Origin: Hydractinia symbiolongicarpus
Lineage: Eukaryota; Cnidaria; Hydrozoa; Anthoathecata; Hydractiniidae
Length of the DNA: 64,000 nt
Assembly: GCF_029227915.1 (NCBI RefSeq)
Contig: NC_079884.1
Location: 7,068,001-7,132,000 of the forward strand
Reading direction: 5' to 3'
The notes below the pieces were generated by a model. The model was given only the letters and a program-made list of their open reading frames with translations, was not told the origin of the DNA and did not search any database. Below, one piece after another: positions 11,369 through 22,716 of the stretch (within the stretch, counting starts at the first letter, position 1; every line of letters starts with the position of its first letter). The position numbers were made by a program, and so were the translations under genes.

Positions 11369-11700
11369 TTAAGAATTATAAAGCTTGGACCAATTTACGT
11401 AATTCTTATTTAACTCACATTGTTGCAGTTGCTTACCACATTGCATGCGAAAGATTTCACCCTCTAGGTTACAATCTTTACAACATTTGACAGGTTTTGA
11501 GTCTCTGAAAAGTCCAGCTTTTGTCAGCATCTTAAGCAATGCATACAAAAAGTTTCTACTTTGCAATTTTTACACCATTTTGGCTGTTGACTCAAAATGT
11601 TTTTTCCGCACTGACTGCAAAAATTAAAACCAAGAACTTTTTTCTTGCATTTTACAAACTACTTCCATAGTTTTGTGAAAAGACGTTCGTTTTTCACTAG
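11369..11700 (-). pseudogene. Cys-rich zinc-ribbon-like coding remnant
   Basis: On the minus strand, about 11700-11545 reads C-K-K-K then F-C-S-Q-C-G-K-N and a K-W-C-K-N-C-K-V-E-T-F-C-x-H-C-L run. After a one-base frame change it continues as K-C-C-K-D-C-N-L-E-G-E-I-F-R-M-Q-C-G-K-Q-L (11490-11420), ending at a stop at 11369. The regularly spaced C-x2-C pairs suggest two or three small zinc ribbons. I do not recognise the family. The frameshift suggests a broken gene or transposon piece; a sequencing indel is possible. Confidence 0.35.
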
Positions 11701-12261
11701 AACATTCTTTCACTAATTTTATAACGCTGGGACGAATGATGAAGCTCTATTTTTAGGTAACATGTGCAATGTCCATAGCTCCAGACGCGGAAACAAATTT
11801 TTTCCAAGAAATAAATGAGTCTCGGGTTTATTCTATGGTTTTACCCGGATTGAAGTTATACCCTCACTGACTGTGTATCACTATCAAGACCGTGGATGGT
11901 TAATTTTGTCCCAAGTGTTCTTATATGTAACAATTTTAGACGGCGAGATGAGAAAATTTCTATCTTTAGAAAGAGAAAAGGGCCTTGCAGTCGACGTTGT
12001 GGTATGGCATCATATGGCGTATATTTTTTGAGTTCTTCGACGTTGGCAGCGAATTAGACGAGTAAGATATCTTTAAAGGTTGCAGGACGAAAACAACACA
12101 GTCAACTACGCGACAGGCCTGTAAAGACTGTAATATGGCCTTTTGATGCCTAATCAAAAGTAAACAAAACCATTGCAGTGGGCATAAATTAACACATATT
12201 TTCTTGAAGGAAGAAAGTTAGTTTATGCTGAAGTGTTTTTGTGTGATATATTATTATAATA

Positions 12262-12508
12262 ATGGCTAATAGAAAAATACCAGATATATTTTCATCAGAA
12301 AAACAACAAATAGTGCAAAATCTACATCCTCGGACGCAGGTAAATCCTCTGCAATATGTACATTGTCACCTAATTAGAAATTGCCAGAGATTTCCCCTAC
12401 CAACCACCGAAAACATCAATGTTTCCAAAAACAAAGATAGAGAAAAAAGTCGCTCTTGTCAACACCAATGGTTTGAACGATTCCCTTGGTTACATTACGA
12501 TAGAAAGT
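12262..12508 (+). pseudogene. hAT-like (TTF-type zinc finger) transposase N-terminal fragment
   Basis: An 82-codon frame begins at ATG 12262. Its end, S-C-Q-H-Q-W-F-E-R-F-P-W-L-H-Y-D, matches the entry to the TTF-type zinc finger of hAT-like/ZMYM transposase-derived proteins (W-F-x-x-F-P-W-L-x-Y). The Cys/His residues that should follow are missing. The frame meets a good donor (aa|gtaagc at 12507), so it could be a first exon, but no second exon was found in the next 1.6 kb. It is most likely a fragment. The assignment depends on one motif. Confidence 0.4.
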
Positions 12509-12510
12509 AA

Positions 12511-14150
12511 GCAATCATTTATAGATCCTATTTGTATTGATTTTTCATCTTTCTTTGTTTAAGGATGCGCTCAAAAAATATTTTTTGGTTTAAACATGTC
12601 TGAAGTCTAAACTCAACCTCGTACCCATGGCGTTTCTGATTCTCAGAGGTCCTCAAGATATTTCAAAAGCGTAAAAAAGCGAGGTCAAATAGGATATTGT
12701 GTTCTTAAACCTGATTGATAACCTTAATTGTTTTACAAAATTTGCTTTTAGGTCAGATTGTGTTTTATGTGCTTACCGCATTAAACATGACTAAAATTAT
12801 AGCTTGCTGAGTGAATGAAAAAAGGAACAAGCTTATATAAGTCTTGGTTATAATTCATGGAAAAAAGCACCAAAGTGTTTCGAAATTCATCAACAAACAA
12901 ATTGCCACAAAACATTGTTGGTGCAGCTATAAGTGCCACCCCTGAATGATCTTTTTTGTTAGCACGTAGGTTGAGAACATGGCTTTGATCAACGATGTCA
13001 CAAAAGCGCTTTAATGCATTGGCTATACTAGCTTTTCATAAAGATTTAACAGACCAAATCGGATAAATATTTTAGGTAAATTATCCGATCATGGTTTGTA
13101 ATCTTTGAACAAAAGTATCAAGATACTATTTAAAGAAGTGTTGTTTTCTTTAGATTTCTAAGATTCTTTAACCATTGTTTCTCCTTTGGCTGGTGACCAA
13201 AAATTTAAGCAATCAAGTAAAACATTTTTAAGCCCTTTTACATACTTATTGTTGTCACTTTTTTCGCTAAAAACAAGTCCCTAAAATCGGTGCAGGTGTC
13301 GCTTTAGAGGTTCTAGAATGCAAAACTTTCTTCGTCGCCTAACCATGGTGGGTGACAGGTTCTTAGGCATTATTTACGATTTCTGCTAAAAAGAATGGCC
13401 CCGTTACACTTGAAAACGTAGCATGGGCCCTGTCATAGCTTATTTAATGGACGCTACAACATATAAAACGCCTGAATTGGTATTTCTCTGGCTGGATGGT
13501 TAAAGTTAGTCAAAAAGTATTAATACAAAATTCTTTGGATTGTGCCGAACACAATCAGGCTAGATGTTTGACCAAACGTTTTGGTTTACTTGAATCTATA
13601 TAAAATTCACTCAGATGAAGATCACGAGTTTAAAATGTTGTAACACGTGTTCATGAAAGAGATTTTTATGGATTACTATTTCCAAGAATCTTTCAATGCT
13701 TTAGTTCCATATAATTTTTCAAAAAAAATAAATAACTTCTAAACGATTAAAAACGTTGTATTACTCTGGATAGTTCTGCCTTACTTGTGGCATTATTTAA
13801 ACGCACCCGACTTCAGGCCTACTTTGTGTAAAATCCAAGCCGCTACAAAGGAGGTAAACACTGATATGATATTTAGTTATAATAATTTTTGCAAAAAAAG
13901 CTATTTATAGTTTTATCTTAAACAGTTTCCTCACCTGTTTTTTATCATTCAACTTGCTGAAATTTTGCTTTTGTTAGAAAGGATTACTGTTTCAGTCTTT
14001 ATCAACTCTCCGCAACTTTCAAAAACTTTACTCTAAGCACATAGTAACCGCGTCTGTTGTGCTTTTTGCTTCCTATTGGAACTACACATTACTGACAGAT
14101 CTGCTGCCGGATATACAAGAATAGACAACAGGCCCTGGAATGGAGGTTGA
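12511..14150. other. Non-coding stretch
   Basis: No coding sequence, RNA gene or terminal repeat recognised. The sequence is moderately AT-rich without striking periodicity and leads into the minisatellite. Confidence 0.5.
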
Positions 14151-14156
14151 GTGAAT

Positions 14157-15785
14157 AAAATAAATTAATAATATTTTAATTAATTGAATAATTTTTTTAA
14201 ATAAATGAATAATATCTTAAATAATTGAATAATATTTTAAATAAATGAATAATATTTTAAATAAATGAATAATATTTTAAATAAATGGATAATATTTTAA
14301 ATAAATGAAAAATATTTTAAATAAATGAATAATATTTTAAATAAATGAATAATATTTTAAATAAATGGATAATATTTTAAATAAATGAATAATATTTTAA
14401 AAGAATGAATAATATTTTAAATAAATGGATAATATTTTAAATAAATGAATAATATTTTAAAAGAATGAATAATATTTTAAATAAATGGATAATATTTTAA
14501 ATAAATGAATAATATTTTAAATAAATGAATAATATTTTAAATAAATGAATAATATTTTAAATAAATGAATAATATTTTAAAAGAATGAATAATATTTTAA
14601 ATAAATGAATAATATTTTAAATAAATGAATAATATTTTAAATAAATGAATAATATTTTAAATAAATGAATAATATTTTGAATAAATGAATAATATTTTAA
14701 ATAAATGAATAATATTTTAAATAAATGAATAATATTTTAAATAAATGAATAATATTTTAAATAAATGAATAATATTTTAAATAAATGAATAATATTTTAA
14801 ATAAATGAATAATATTTTAAAAGAATGAATAATATTTTAAATAAATGAATAATATTTTAAATAAATGAATAATATTTTAAATAAATGAATAATATTTTAA
14901 AAGAATGAATAATATTTTAAATAAATGAATAATATTTTAAATAAATGAATAATATTTTAAATAAATGGATAATATTTTAAATAAATGAATAATATTTTAA
15001 ATAAATGAATAATATTTTAAATAAATGGATAATATTTTAAATAAATGGATAATATTTTATATAAATGGATAATATTTTATATAAATGGATAATATTTTAT
15101 ATAAATGGATAATATTTTAAATAAATGGATAATATTTTAAATAAATGAATAATATTTTAAATAAATGAATAATATTTTAAATAAATGAATAATATTTTAA
15201 ATAAATGAATAATATTTTAAATAAATGAATAATATTTTAAATAAATGGATAATATTTTAAAAGAATGAATAATATTTTAAATAAATGAATAATATTTTAA
15301 ATAAATGAATAATATTTTAAAAGAATGAATAATATTTTAAATAAATGAATAATATTTTAAAAGAATGAATAATATTTTAAATAAATGAATAATATTTTAA
15401 AAGAATGAATAATATTTTAAATAAATGAATAATATTTTAAATAAATGAATAATATTTTAAATAAATGAATAATATTTTAAATAAATGAATAATATTTTAA
15501 AAGAATGAATAATATTTTAAATAAATGAATAATATTTTAAATAAATGAATAATATTTTAAATAAATGAATAATATTTTAAATAAATGAATAATATTTTAA
15601 ATAAATGAATAATATTTTAAATAAATGGATAATATTTTAAATAAATGGATAATATTTTATATAAATGGATAATATTTTATATAAATGGATAATATTTTAT
15701 ATAAATGGATAATATTTTATATAAATGGATAATATTTTAAATAAATGAATAATATTTTAAATAAATGAATAATATTTTAAAAGAA
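14157..15785. repeat. 20-bp minisatellite, about 81 units
   Basis: Tandem array of the 20-mer ataaatgaataatattttaa, in strict 20-base phase over about 1.63 kb. Recurrent variants are ataaatggat, aagaatgaat and the ending ttttat. The first four units are the most diverged. Variants recur in blocks; a three-unit aagaatg / ataaatgg / ataaatga pattern near 14400-14520 and a run of ttttat/atgg units appear near both 15050-15120 and 15610-15720, suggesting higher-order duplications. Nearly pure A+T. Confidence 0.97.
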
Positions 15786-15922
15786 TCAAAGGTTTAATGA
15801 ACATAATAATAAAGTGGAATAGTTTTGCAGCCACTTTCTGAGACTATAAACAAGTTTCGTGGCTGAAGCGTTTTTGAACTACTATTCTATTTATTTTCTT
15901 CCCTAAATTAATGTTTCAGGTT

Positions 15923-16143
15923 TCATTCAGTTACAGACTTCATTCCCAATTTAGGTTTTATGCTGTCGTTCGCAACTTGTTTGCCATCATTGTCACTATC
16001 GTCATCTATTTCTCCATCATTACTATTTTCATCAGGCAACCGTTCTTTTACTTCTTCTTCCGTTTCATGATCGTCTTTGCCTACTTCGTCTATTTTATTT
16101 TCTTCTACTTCTTTTGCTAAATTTTCTTCATGCTGCTGCAACT
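15923..16143 (-). CDS. Terminal exon of the minus-strand toxin-like gene, acidic tail
   Basis: The minus strand has the acceptor ctag|ag at 16144-16145, then 73 codons rich in Glu and Asp ending in TGA at 15923. The exon begins with two bases that complete a phase-1 codon, matching the phase-1 donor of the exon at 17181. An AATAAA polyadenylation signal lies about 25 bases past the stop (minus strand, near 15890). The tail is highly acidic (EVEEN, HETEEEVKE, DDDSDNDG) and is predicted to be disordered. I do not recognise a domain. It is read as the 3' end of the gene whose other exons lie at 17181-28116. Confidence 0.5.
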
Positions 16144-17180
16144 CTAGATAAAATATTTCAAAAAATACGAATTCAAGATTAATTTTACCACCGCTTATCT
16201 GTTGTGTTAGAAGTAAGTGTTTAGTGTGAGAGACAAGATAATGTTAAATAAATTTAAGATGGTAAAATACTTGTAAGGTCTCCTGAAATATATTTGCGTT
16301 TATCCTTCTTACAAATCGATTATTAAAAAAAATTGTGAGAATTATCAGCCGAATTCGCAACAAAAACCCGCAAGATTAACCCACCATTCTCTTTTACTGC
16401 TAATGTAATGGAAAACTTTAAATGAGAATATGCAGATATGATGTTACCCATGGAGAAAAAACACGAGGAGAAGTAACTCGTTTATAGGCAAGTTAACTAG
16501 ATTTAAAAATGTATGCAACTTTGTTTTTGCACCAACATAAACAAAAACAACACAAAAATTTACATTTTGCGAAAATAGAAAGATTTTCAAAACAATGGAA
16601 AAAAAACTACAAGAAAAGAAAACTACGATAACTTCTTGGTTACACTTTCAGCTTGTTCTTAAAAACTTTCTTTGACCAAAAATATTTTTCTTCATTTCCT
16701 GATTACATAAAATATTAAAATAATTGAATATATTTAGCAACTTCAGATCTTATACAATAAACAATTTGGGATCTGGCCAAAGTCATTTTGCGGTATAATT
16801 TTTTTTAATTTCTTTCTACTGATAGTTTGGGTGGATTTTCCTTCACTAGGTCTGTAACAGACAGAGAGTAACAAGGGTTGAGGAAGGGCTATGTTTTTCG
16901 TTAAAATTGTGTTATTAGACCTTATTTAAAAAAAAAGCTTTTTATTTACTCTGAAATTTTTGCTGGAAAGTAGTGTCACATGTACACTTGTACTCATGTT
17001 TTAAAAACTTTTATTAGGGTGTAAATATTTCATTTCATTTACTTTACTTTTTTTAATATTCCAATTTTTACCAAAATATTGTTTTAAAGACAAAATTTTA
17101 ACTACAAATAAGGCTGGTGGAGTATACCCAATGACTCTTTTAAAACAGAAGTTAATAAAAATAAATTAAAAATAAATTAC

Positions 17181-17792
17181 CTGTTGATATCTGGCACGAC
17201 ATTGGAACCTCTGAATTTTTAAGCTTTGTCTTAAATAACACAGCTCTTGTCTTAAAATGTGAGAAAAATCCACCTTGAATATTCTTTAAATTTTCTTCAA
17301 CTCCATACCCTAAGAGGCGTCTGCTTTTAGATTCTCCAAAACAGAGCAGTAATTCAATTGGTTGTGGTACAAGTATTGAAGCAATATCATACTTGCATTT
17401 TCGGAAAAACTTCCCCTCATACACCATATGTGTATCCACGCCATTTTTTCGTTCATCCGGTATTGATTGCAGACATATTCCTTCTAAATTAGGTTTACTG
17501 CAGTATTGCACTAGATTACCTTCATCAGTAGGATCAACATTGTTGCTGAGTATTGTAACACTTTTCCAGTATTTTGCACACATTTGCAAATTATTGACAA
17601 AATATGGTCCCACAATGGTGATGGAATGACTAGCTTTTTCACTTTGCAATTTAATTTTAATATTATCTGGTACCCAGATTGACTGTAGTTTGCTTTTTGT
17701 AATATCGACTTTGTGAATATTACTTAACTGGATCACCTTGTTGGTTTGGTACGAGATGCCACGTGGTAGGACATTATCGCACCAATTGTGTG
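17181..17792 (-). CDS. Exon with crystallin-like repeats (minus-strand toxin-like gene)
   Basis: 612-nt minus-strand exon open throughout, bounded by acceptor tttttcttag|ca and donor acag|gtaatt, phase 1 at both ends. It encodes two similar units of about 50 residues. The first contains S-I-W-V-P-D-N, then I-T-I-V-G-P-Y and a W-K-S-V-T-I-L strand (about residues 35-80 of the exon). The second contains A-S-I-L-V-P, then R-L-L-G-Y-G (about 140-185). The I-x-V-P start, central G-P/Y and final strand recall beta/gamma-crystallin-like motifs, and spacer exon Y fits the same pattern. Several Cys residues suggest an extracellular protein. The family name is an inference. Confidence 0.55.
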
Positions 17793-18097
17793 CTAAGAAA
17801 AATAAAAAAAAATATTTTTGTCTAAAACAACTCACGCTTCTTGTTTCAAGTAACACGTGGCTTGAATCCTTAAAGTAGGTCTAACGGAAGTGTGTAAAGA
17901 TGAAGAAAAAAAGCAGAAGCATGATTTATACAAAGAAAGTTCTCGAAATTTCATATTAAAAAAGTTTAGATTCGCACACTAGCGTAACTAAACACTCTTT
18001 GGTTTGGGAGTTGGACTAAGAGATTAAAAGGGGTGGTGATAGAGCTGAGAGTTCTCTAAAACTAAATAAGCGGGTATATTGAAATTTTATATTTTCA

Positions 18098-18124
18098 CTA
18101 GCTGTTTCCCGTGGAAGAATCCAC
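18098..18124 (-). other. Helitron-type 3' terminus (hairpin + CTAG), left arm
   Basis: Read on the minus strand the arm ends GTGGA-TTCT-TCCAC (hairpin), nine bases, then CTAG followed by a T. This is the canonical Helitron 3' end: a short hairpin 8-12 nt before CTRR, with insertion before T. Confidence 0.65.
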
Positions 18125-18479
18125 TGTATTCCATTTAATTTATGTAGCAGATATATGTCCCTCAAAAAACAAACAATACAGCAGTGCGCATCTTACATCT
18201 GCATTATTATATAAATGACCAAAAAAATTAAAGGTTTTCAACAACTGCAGTATTTATGTGACATTTAAATTTAAATCTACTAAAATTACTTGCTCTGACC
18301 ATCTGACAAATGCGAAAATTATTCGGAAAGAAGTTTCCAAAAGCATTTCAACATACATGTCACCCATAAAATTTAAATCACTCAAAACGCCACATATATA
18401 CAAAAAAGCTGATCAATGTCAAACACAAATCTCTCTCATTGTATATGTTAAAATCAGTTAGTTTATTGCAAACCCTGCC

Positions 18480-19800
18480 AAAGGTTGACACACAATGTGA
18501 AAAATAAACAATAAATTGTGCCTCTGACAGAATTTTTTATCTAAGGTGTAAAAAAAGGGATTTGCAAGGACAAATTATAATGCAATAAAACATTATTTGA
18601 TATATTGCATACAGTCCTTCCTCACCAAACTTTAGACAAAATGCCAACAAAATAACATTGTTTAAATCTAAAATTAATAAAGTCCTTTTAGCAATTTGCA
18701 TGCTGTTTTACCATCAATAGAGTAAACAAAATTTCAAATCTCACATAGTATTCTGTCACAAATTTTCATAAAATATATATATAAGTCATAATGAGTCATG
18801 TTAAACAACAGCAATCAATCTGTATATAAGTTCATTTTATGTCAATTTTTGCACCAATTTTGCAACACAAAATACAAATTCTAAATAATACTAAAATCTC
18901 TTATTTTGGTCCTTCGCATACCGACGGTCTCCCACAAAAGTTTAATCAAAATGTAAAAAATGAGAGGTAACGACAAAATCAAAGTTTGCAAAATTTAACT
19001 ATTTCAGTACATACATCTACTGCATATGCCCTCTAAAACAATATTTTAATCCAAAATGCCAAAGAAAAACAGTTTGCAACAAAAATCAGTTATTTCGATA
19101 ATATTGCATACACTCTTTCCTCACAAAAGCTTCACAAACTGTAAAAAAAAGAATGGTTGTAGGGAGTGCTTCTGATTCAACAAAAAAAGTTTTTTTGACA
19201 TATTGCATCTAGCCCTTACCCATTAAATCTTACACAAAATTTCCAAACCTATATACGATTTAGAACACATCAAATTTAAATCGAGAAGGATCAGTCATTT
19301 CGATATATTGCACAGAGTCCTCCCCAGTAAGAATTTATACAAAGCTTGCAAGGTGTAAAATTGAATTCTTCTTCTGTGTATATATATATGGTCCTTCCTC
19401 GCAAAATTAACATAAAATGTCAAAAAGGTTCAGATATAACATCTAACGCAACAAAAAACAGTTCTGTCAGTATATGTCATGCCATTGTCTTCCACCAAAT
19501 GTTCCCCTTAAAGTTTCACAGACACAGCCTGTAAATTAAAAACAACTAAGATCAGGTATTTTGGTCTATTTCATACCATTCTGTTCCAAATAACTTATAA
19601 AATGTAAAAATTGAGTGGTAAAACAGAAATGTCAAAAAGAAGAAAAAAATAGCTTACAAAGAGTATAAAATTAAAATCAACAAAGTAGCTCTTTTGGTGT
19701 ATTAAATATAAGCCATACGCACAAAAGTTTACACTAAATGTAAGAAAATGGTTGTGTTTAGTAATTCTAAATTAAGAAAAGTCAGTTCTTTTAGCATGCT
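18480..19800 (+). repeat. Diverged tandem repeat of about 80-110 bp inside the arm
   Basis: A recurring pattern of the type tattgcatac-x-tccttcctca-caaaa-ttta-caaaatg...aa appears roughly every 80-110 bases, for example near 18600, 18910, 19100, 19200, 19310 and 19390. Units are strongly diverged, so the array is old. The same array is present inverted in the right arm (about 23980-25310). Confidence 0.6.
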
Positions 19801-21428
19801 GATTAAGGTTTTTGCCCACAATTTGAAACAAATTAAATTTACATTTTAAAAATAAGTAATTTCTGAACTTTATTTTCAGAATATTTGGAGGAAAAGAACT
19901 TCGCAAACCAAAAAAAACCCAGGAAAATTGTTTAAAATTTTCAGGGTTAATAACGTTTGATGTGTTTTGTGGGATTATATATACTGGGAATCTTTAGTTT
20001 AAAGCTAGCATTAGCTAGCTACAGCAGCTAATAGCTAGTCACTTAAATATAAACTGGAGACTTAGCTAGGTATAAAGAACATGGCTACATATATATATAT
20101 ATTCCTAGCTAGCTAGCTAGTTGTTGGTGGTTGGCTTTTTATGATGCTAGCTATAAAACATGTCTGGCAACAATAATATAATCAAAACTGAAAATAAAAC
20201 ATGAAAAAACCTTACAGAACCTTGCTATGATTAATTTATAAAACCATGCTCTTCTTCAAATGTTTTTTTAAAGATTTATTTTGAATGAAAGAGTGGAGAA
20301 TACTCAAAAAGAACAGCCATCTTTTTCGTAAACACAATTTCCGTTTTATGCTGGGAGCTTCATTTAACAGTCCGTATGCTTTGTGAATATCTAATACCGT
20401 TTCATATGTAGCGATACCTATATATATATGCTAACATAGAGTTTTTTGGCATAAGGGTATATATATTTGTATCGTTATTAGCAGCGAGTTATATATTTAC
20501 ACCTTATGTGCGATATCTATGAAGTACATCCCTAATCTTTTTAGTTAAATTTTAGCGTACAGCCACGTCATAAGAAAGTGACCCGTGATTTCCGTGTCGT
20601 GGACTCACAGTTTTACTCACGCAAGGGAATTAATATATAAGATTTCACATTTTTTAACGTTCTTTCCTCCACGAACTAGGTTTGTTTTTATCCTGCGCAA
20701 ATGTGATTCGTCAATTAAGCAAAATGTCAATCATCACTACGGAAATAAAGCTGAACTGATTCGCCGAATATACCTACAATGTCAGATTTGATAAATTAAG
20801 ATATAAAGACGAACATAACTTTCTTATGTAAATACACCATCAAACAAACATGTGTCCCGAAATAAGTGTCATATGCCATTTAAAACAAGAAGTTTGCGGC
20901 TCCTAGTTTTGGGTAGTATGTTAGTATTGCACGAAGCAATTTAGCTTTCATAAAAAACTCGCTGCAGTTATTATTTCTAGACCGCATTTAACATCATTTG
21001 ACTTAAAACCGCCCTTCCTCCCAAATTCTTTTAATAACCTCAAGAGCGTGGATTGAAATCAAGCGACTTCTTATCATACTTAGTTTTGATATAACACCAC
21101 GTCTGATGACTCATCGGCTTCCAGCAGAAGTTAAACATTGCGCGTATAAACTAATTAGGAATTCGGTTATAAAATTCGGGTTAAGATAGGTTAAATTTTA
21201 TTGAGGGAGATATGCATATGGAGAGAATTAAAGAAGTTCATCTTTATGGATCCATTATTCGCAAAAACTAGTGTCCATCGAAAGGTTTTTTTCTTAAACT
21301 AACGAAAAAAAGTGACAAAATCTCTTTCTACGAAAGTTATTTTTCTAATTAACATGTACACTTAGGCTAGAAACTCTAACGGGCAGGGTTGGACAGTGCT
21401 TAGACCTCGGACTCTTAAATCTCTTTAG

Positions 21429-21552
21429 GCATTTCAAGGAAATGAAAAAAGTGGAAAGATTTACGAATTTGCAAGTAAAGTCCATAAAAAGGCAATCTTT
21501 GTACCCTATGATAAAGAGGTGTACATCAGTGAAACCAAGTTAGCCAATCCAA
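21429..21552 (+). CDS. Exon X in the inverted-repeat spacer
   Basis: A 124-nt open stretch lies between acceptor ctctttag|gc and donor ccaa|gtaagt. It reads in one frame from phase 0 to phase 1 and encodes about 41 residues, including a V-H-K-K-A-I-F-V-P-Y-D segment. The A-I-F-V-P start resembles the S-I-W-V-P and A-S-I-L-V-P repeat starts in the minus-strand exon at 17181-17792. The other two frames carry stops. No upstream plus-strand partner exon was found. If the spacer were inverted, this exon would follow the exon at 26614-27139 (ending in phase 0) with matching phase. Confidence 0.55.
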
Positions 21553-22223
21553 GTAAGTAATTTAATATGTTGATACATTTTAATATTCCTGCTGGACTAC
21601 GCGGGACTCTTTAATTCTTGGGGGATAAAGGGGGGATGGTGTTGAGCGTCCCCTTCCCCTTCTGTAATTTCTCAAATTGTTTTTCATTGAACATGTAGCT
21701 CGCCACAAATGTTGACCAGGTCAACACGAAAGCCAATTATTTTAATTTAAAGATTCGTAAAATATTTGGATATCTACTTGCGTACTTAAAAATTCAATAA
21801 GCAAAAAATAATGTAGCAATACGGATAATAATAAATATATTTTTGATTTCAACGAGAAACAAAATATTATGTAGCGAATTTTTCGAAGTAAAATTAAAAC
21901 AAACGGTATTGCGCATGCTTAGAAACATTTTGTCGGCGAATTCGCCGTCTAGGTTGATTCGTCGAAATCCGTCCTAAATCTTTTAAAAACATTTTATTCG
22001 TTGAAAATAATCCTGTAGGATTTCATTCAAATTGAAAAAATGGCTGGAACACTTTGATATATTTTGCCAAACGAAATAGGGAAAATTATAGCTAAGTAAA
22101 AGTGAGAAAAGTGACATAATCTCTAGATAGAGGAAAGTGAATAAATTATTTAAACCTGTTTTTGCAAACTTTGGCTAACTGGCACTTTGTCTAACACCTA
22201 AACTCTTCAATTATTAATTTTAG

Positions 22224-22358
22224 CATTGACTCAAATGAAGGGCCCGTATCGTGGAATGGCTTTGTATTCCAGTAAAAAAAAATTCGAATTCATTCAAATT
22301 GCATACCTTTCTATCGAAGAACATGAAGAGACTTTTCATTCTATAAGAATATGCACAG
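22224..22358 (+). CDS. Exon Y in the inverted-repeat spacer
   Basis: 135-nt open stretch between acceptor aattttag|ca and donor acag|gtagga, phase 1 at both ends, continuing the frame of exon X. It encodes an M-K-G-P-Y-R-G-M motif that, with exon X, completes one crystallin-like repeat (compare I-V-G-P-Y in the 17181 exon). Its phase-1 end fits the phase-1 start of the minus-strand exon 17181-17792, and no other plus-strand partner is visible downstream. This supports the view that X and Y belong to the minus-strand gene and are flipped in this assembly or allele. Confidence 0.55.
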
Positions 22359-22716
22359 GTAGGAATGTTTTGTGGTGTTATTGTTTGCTTAACTTCTTTA
22401 AAGATTTTTGCAAATTATTTGATTGTTAAAATAACTTATTGCTTCTCAACCTTTTTAAGAAGGTTGGAATTAAAAGGGGCTATCCATATATTTAATATGT
22501 CTTGGACAGGCTGTTTTGTATGAAATTTTTTTCACAACTTTTTTGGGCAACGCATAAGGATTAAAGTTGCTCAGGTTTCTCTTTTTCTCAAGCTTAATTC
22601 TGCTTTTTCGTTTCTTCTGATTTTACACTTAAGGTCCAATGCACGTATTTAGTCGCTTTCTTATTCCTATTAAACAATTTAATACTAACTAGTAAAGAAG
22701 TATCTTCCAAATATTC

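Larger units (their letters stand above)
18097..21061. repeat. Long inverted repeat, left arm
   Basis: 2965 bp that recur in reverse complement at 22717-25695 with only scattered mismatches and indels. For most of the length, left plus right positions sum to 43781. The outer end starts ctagctgtttcccgtggaag; the inner end stops at gtggattgaaatca. It contains a diverged internal tandem repeat (about 18480-19800), a (tagc)n stretch near 20040-20130 and no convincing coding sequence. It sits in an intron of the minus-strand toxin-like gene. Confidence 0.97.
21062..22716. other. Spacer between the inverted-repeat arms
   Basis: 1655 bp of single-copy sequence containing exons X and Y on the plus strand. 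The rest is AT-rich intron-like sequence. Because it is flanked by about 3-kb near-identical inverted arms, its orientation is hard to fix with reads shorter than about 5 kb, and it could also invert in vivo by recombination. Confidence 0.9.

Noticed and set aside
14157-15785. CRISPR-like or coding repeat
   Set aside because: There are no unique spacers; it is a plain tandem array, and the repeat is full of stop codons in all frames.
18258-20791. Small ORFs (67, 62 and 68 codons) shared by both palindrome arms
   Set aside because: They lie in repeats, lack domains or splice context, and are conserved only because the arms are recent copies.
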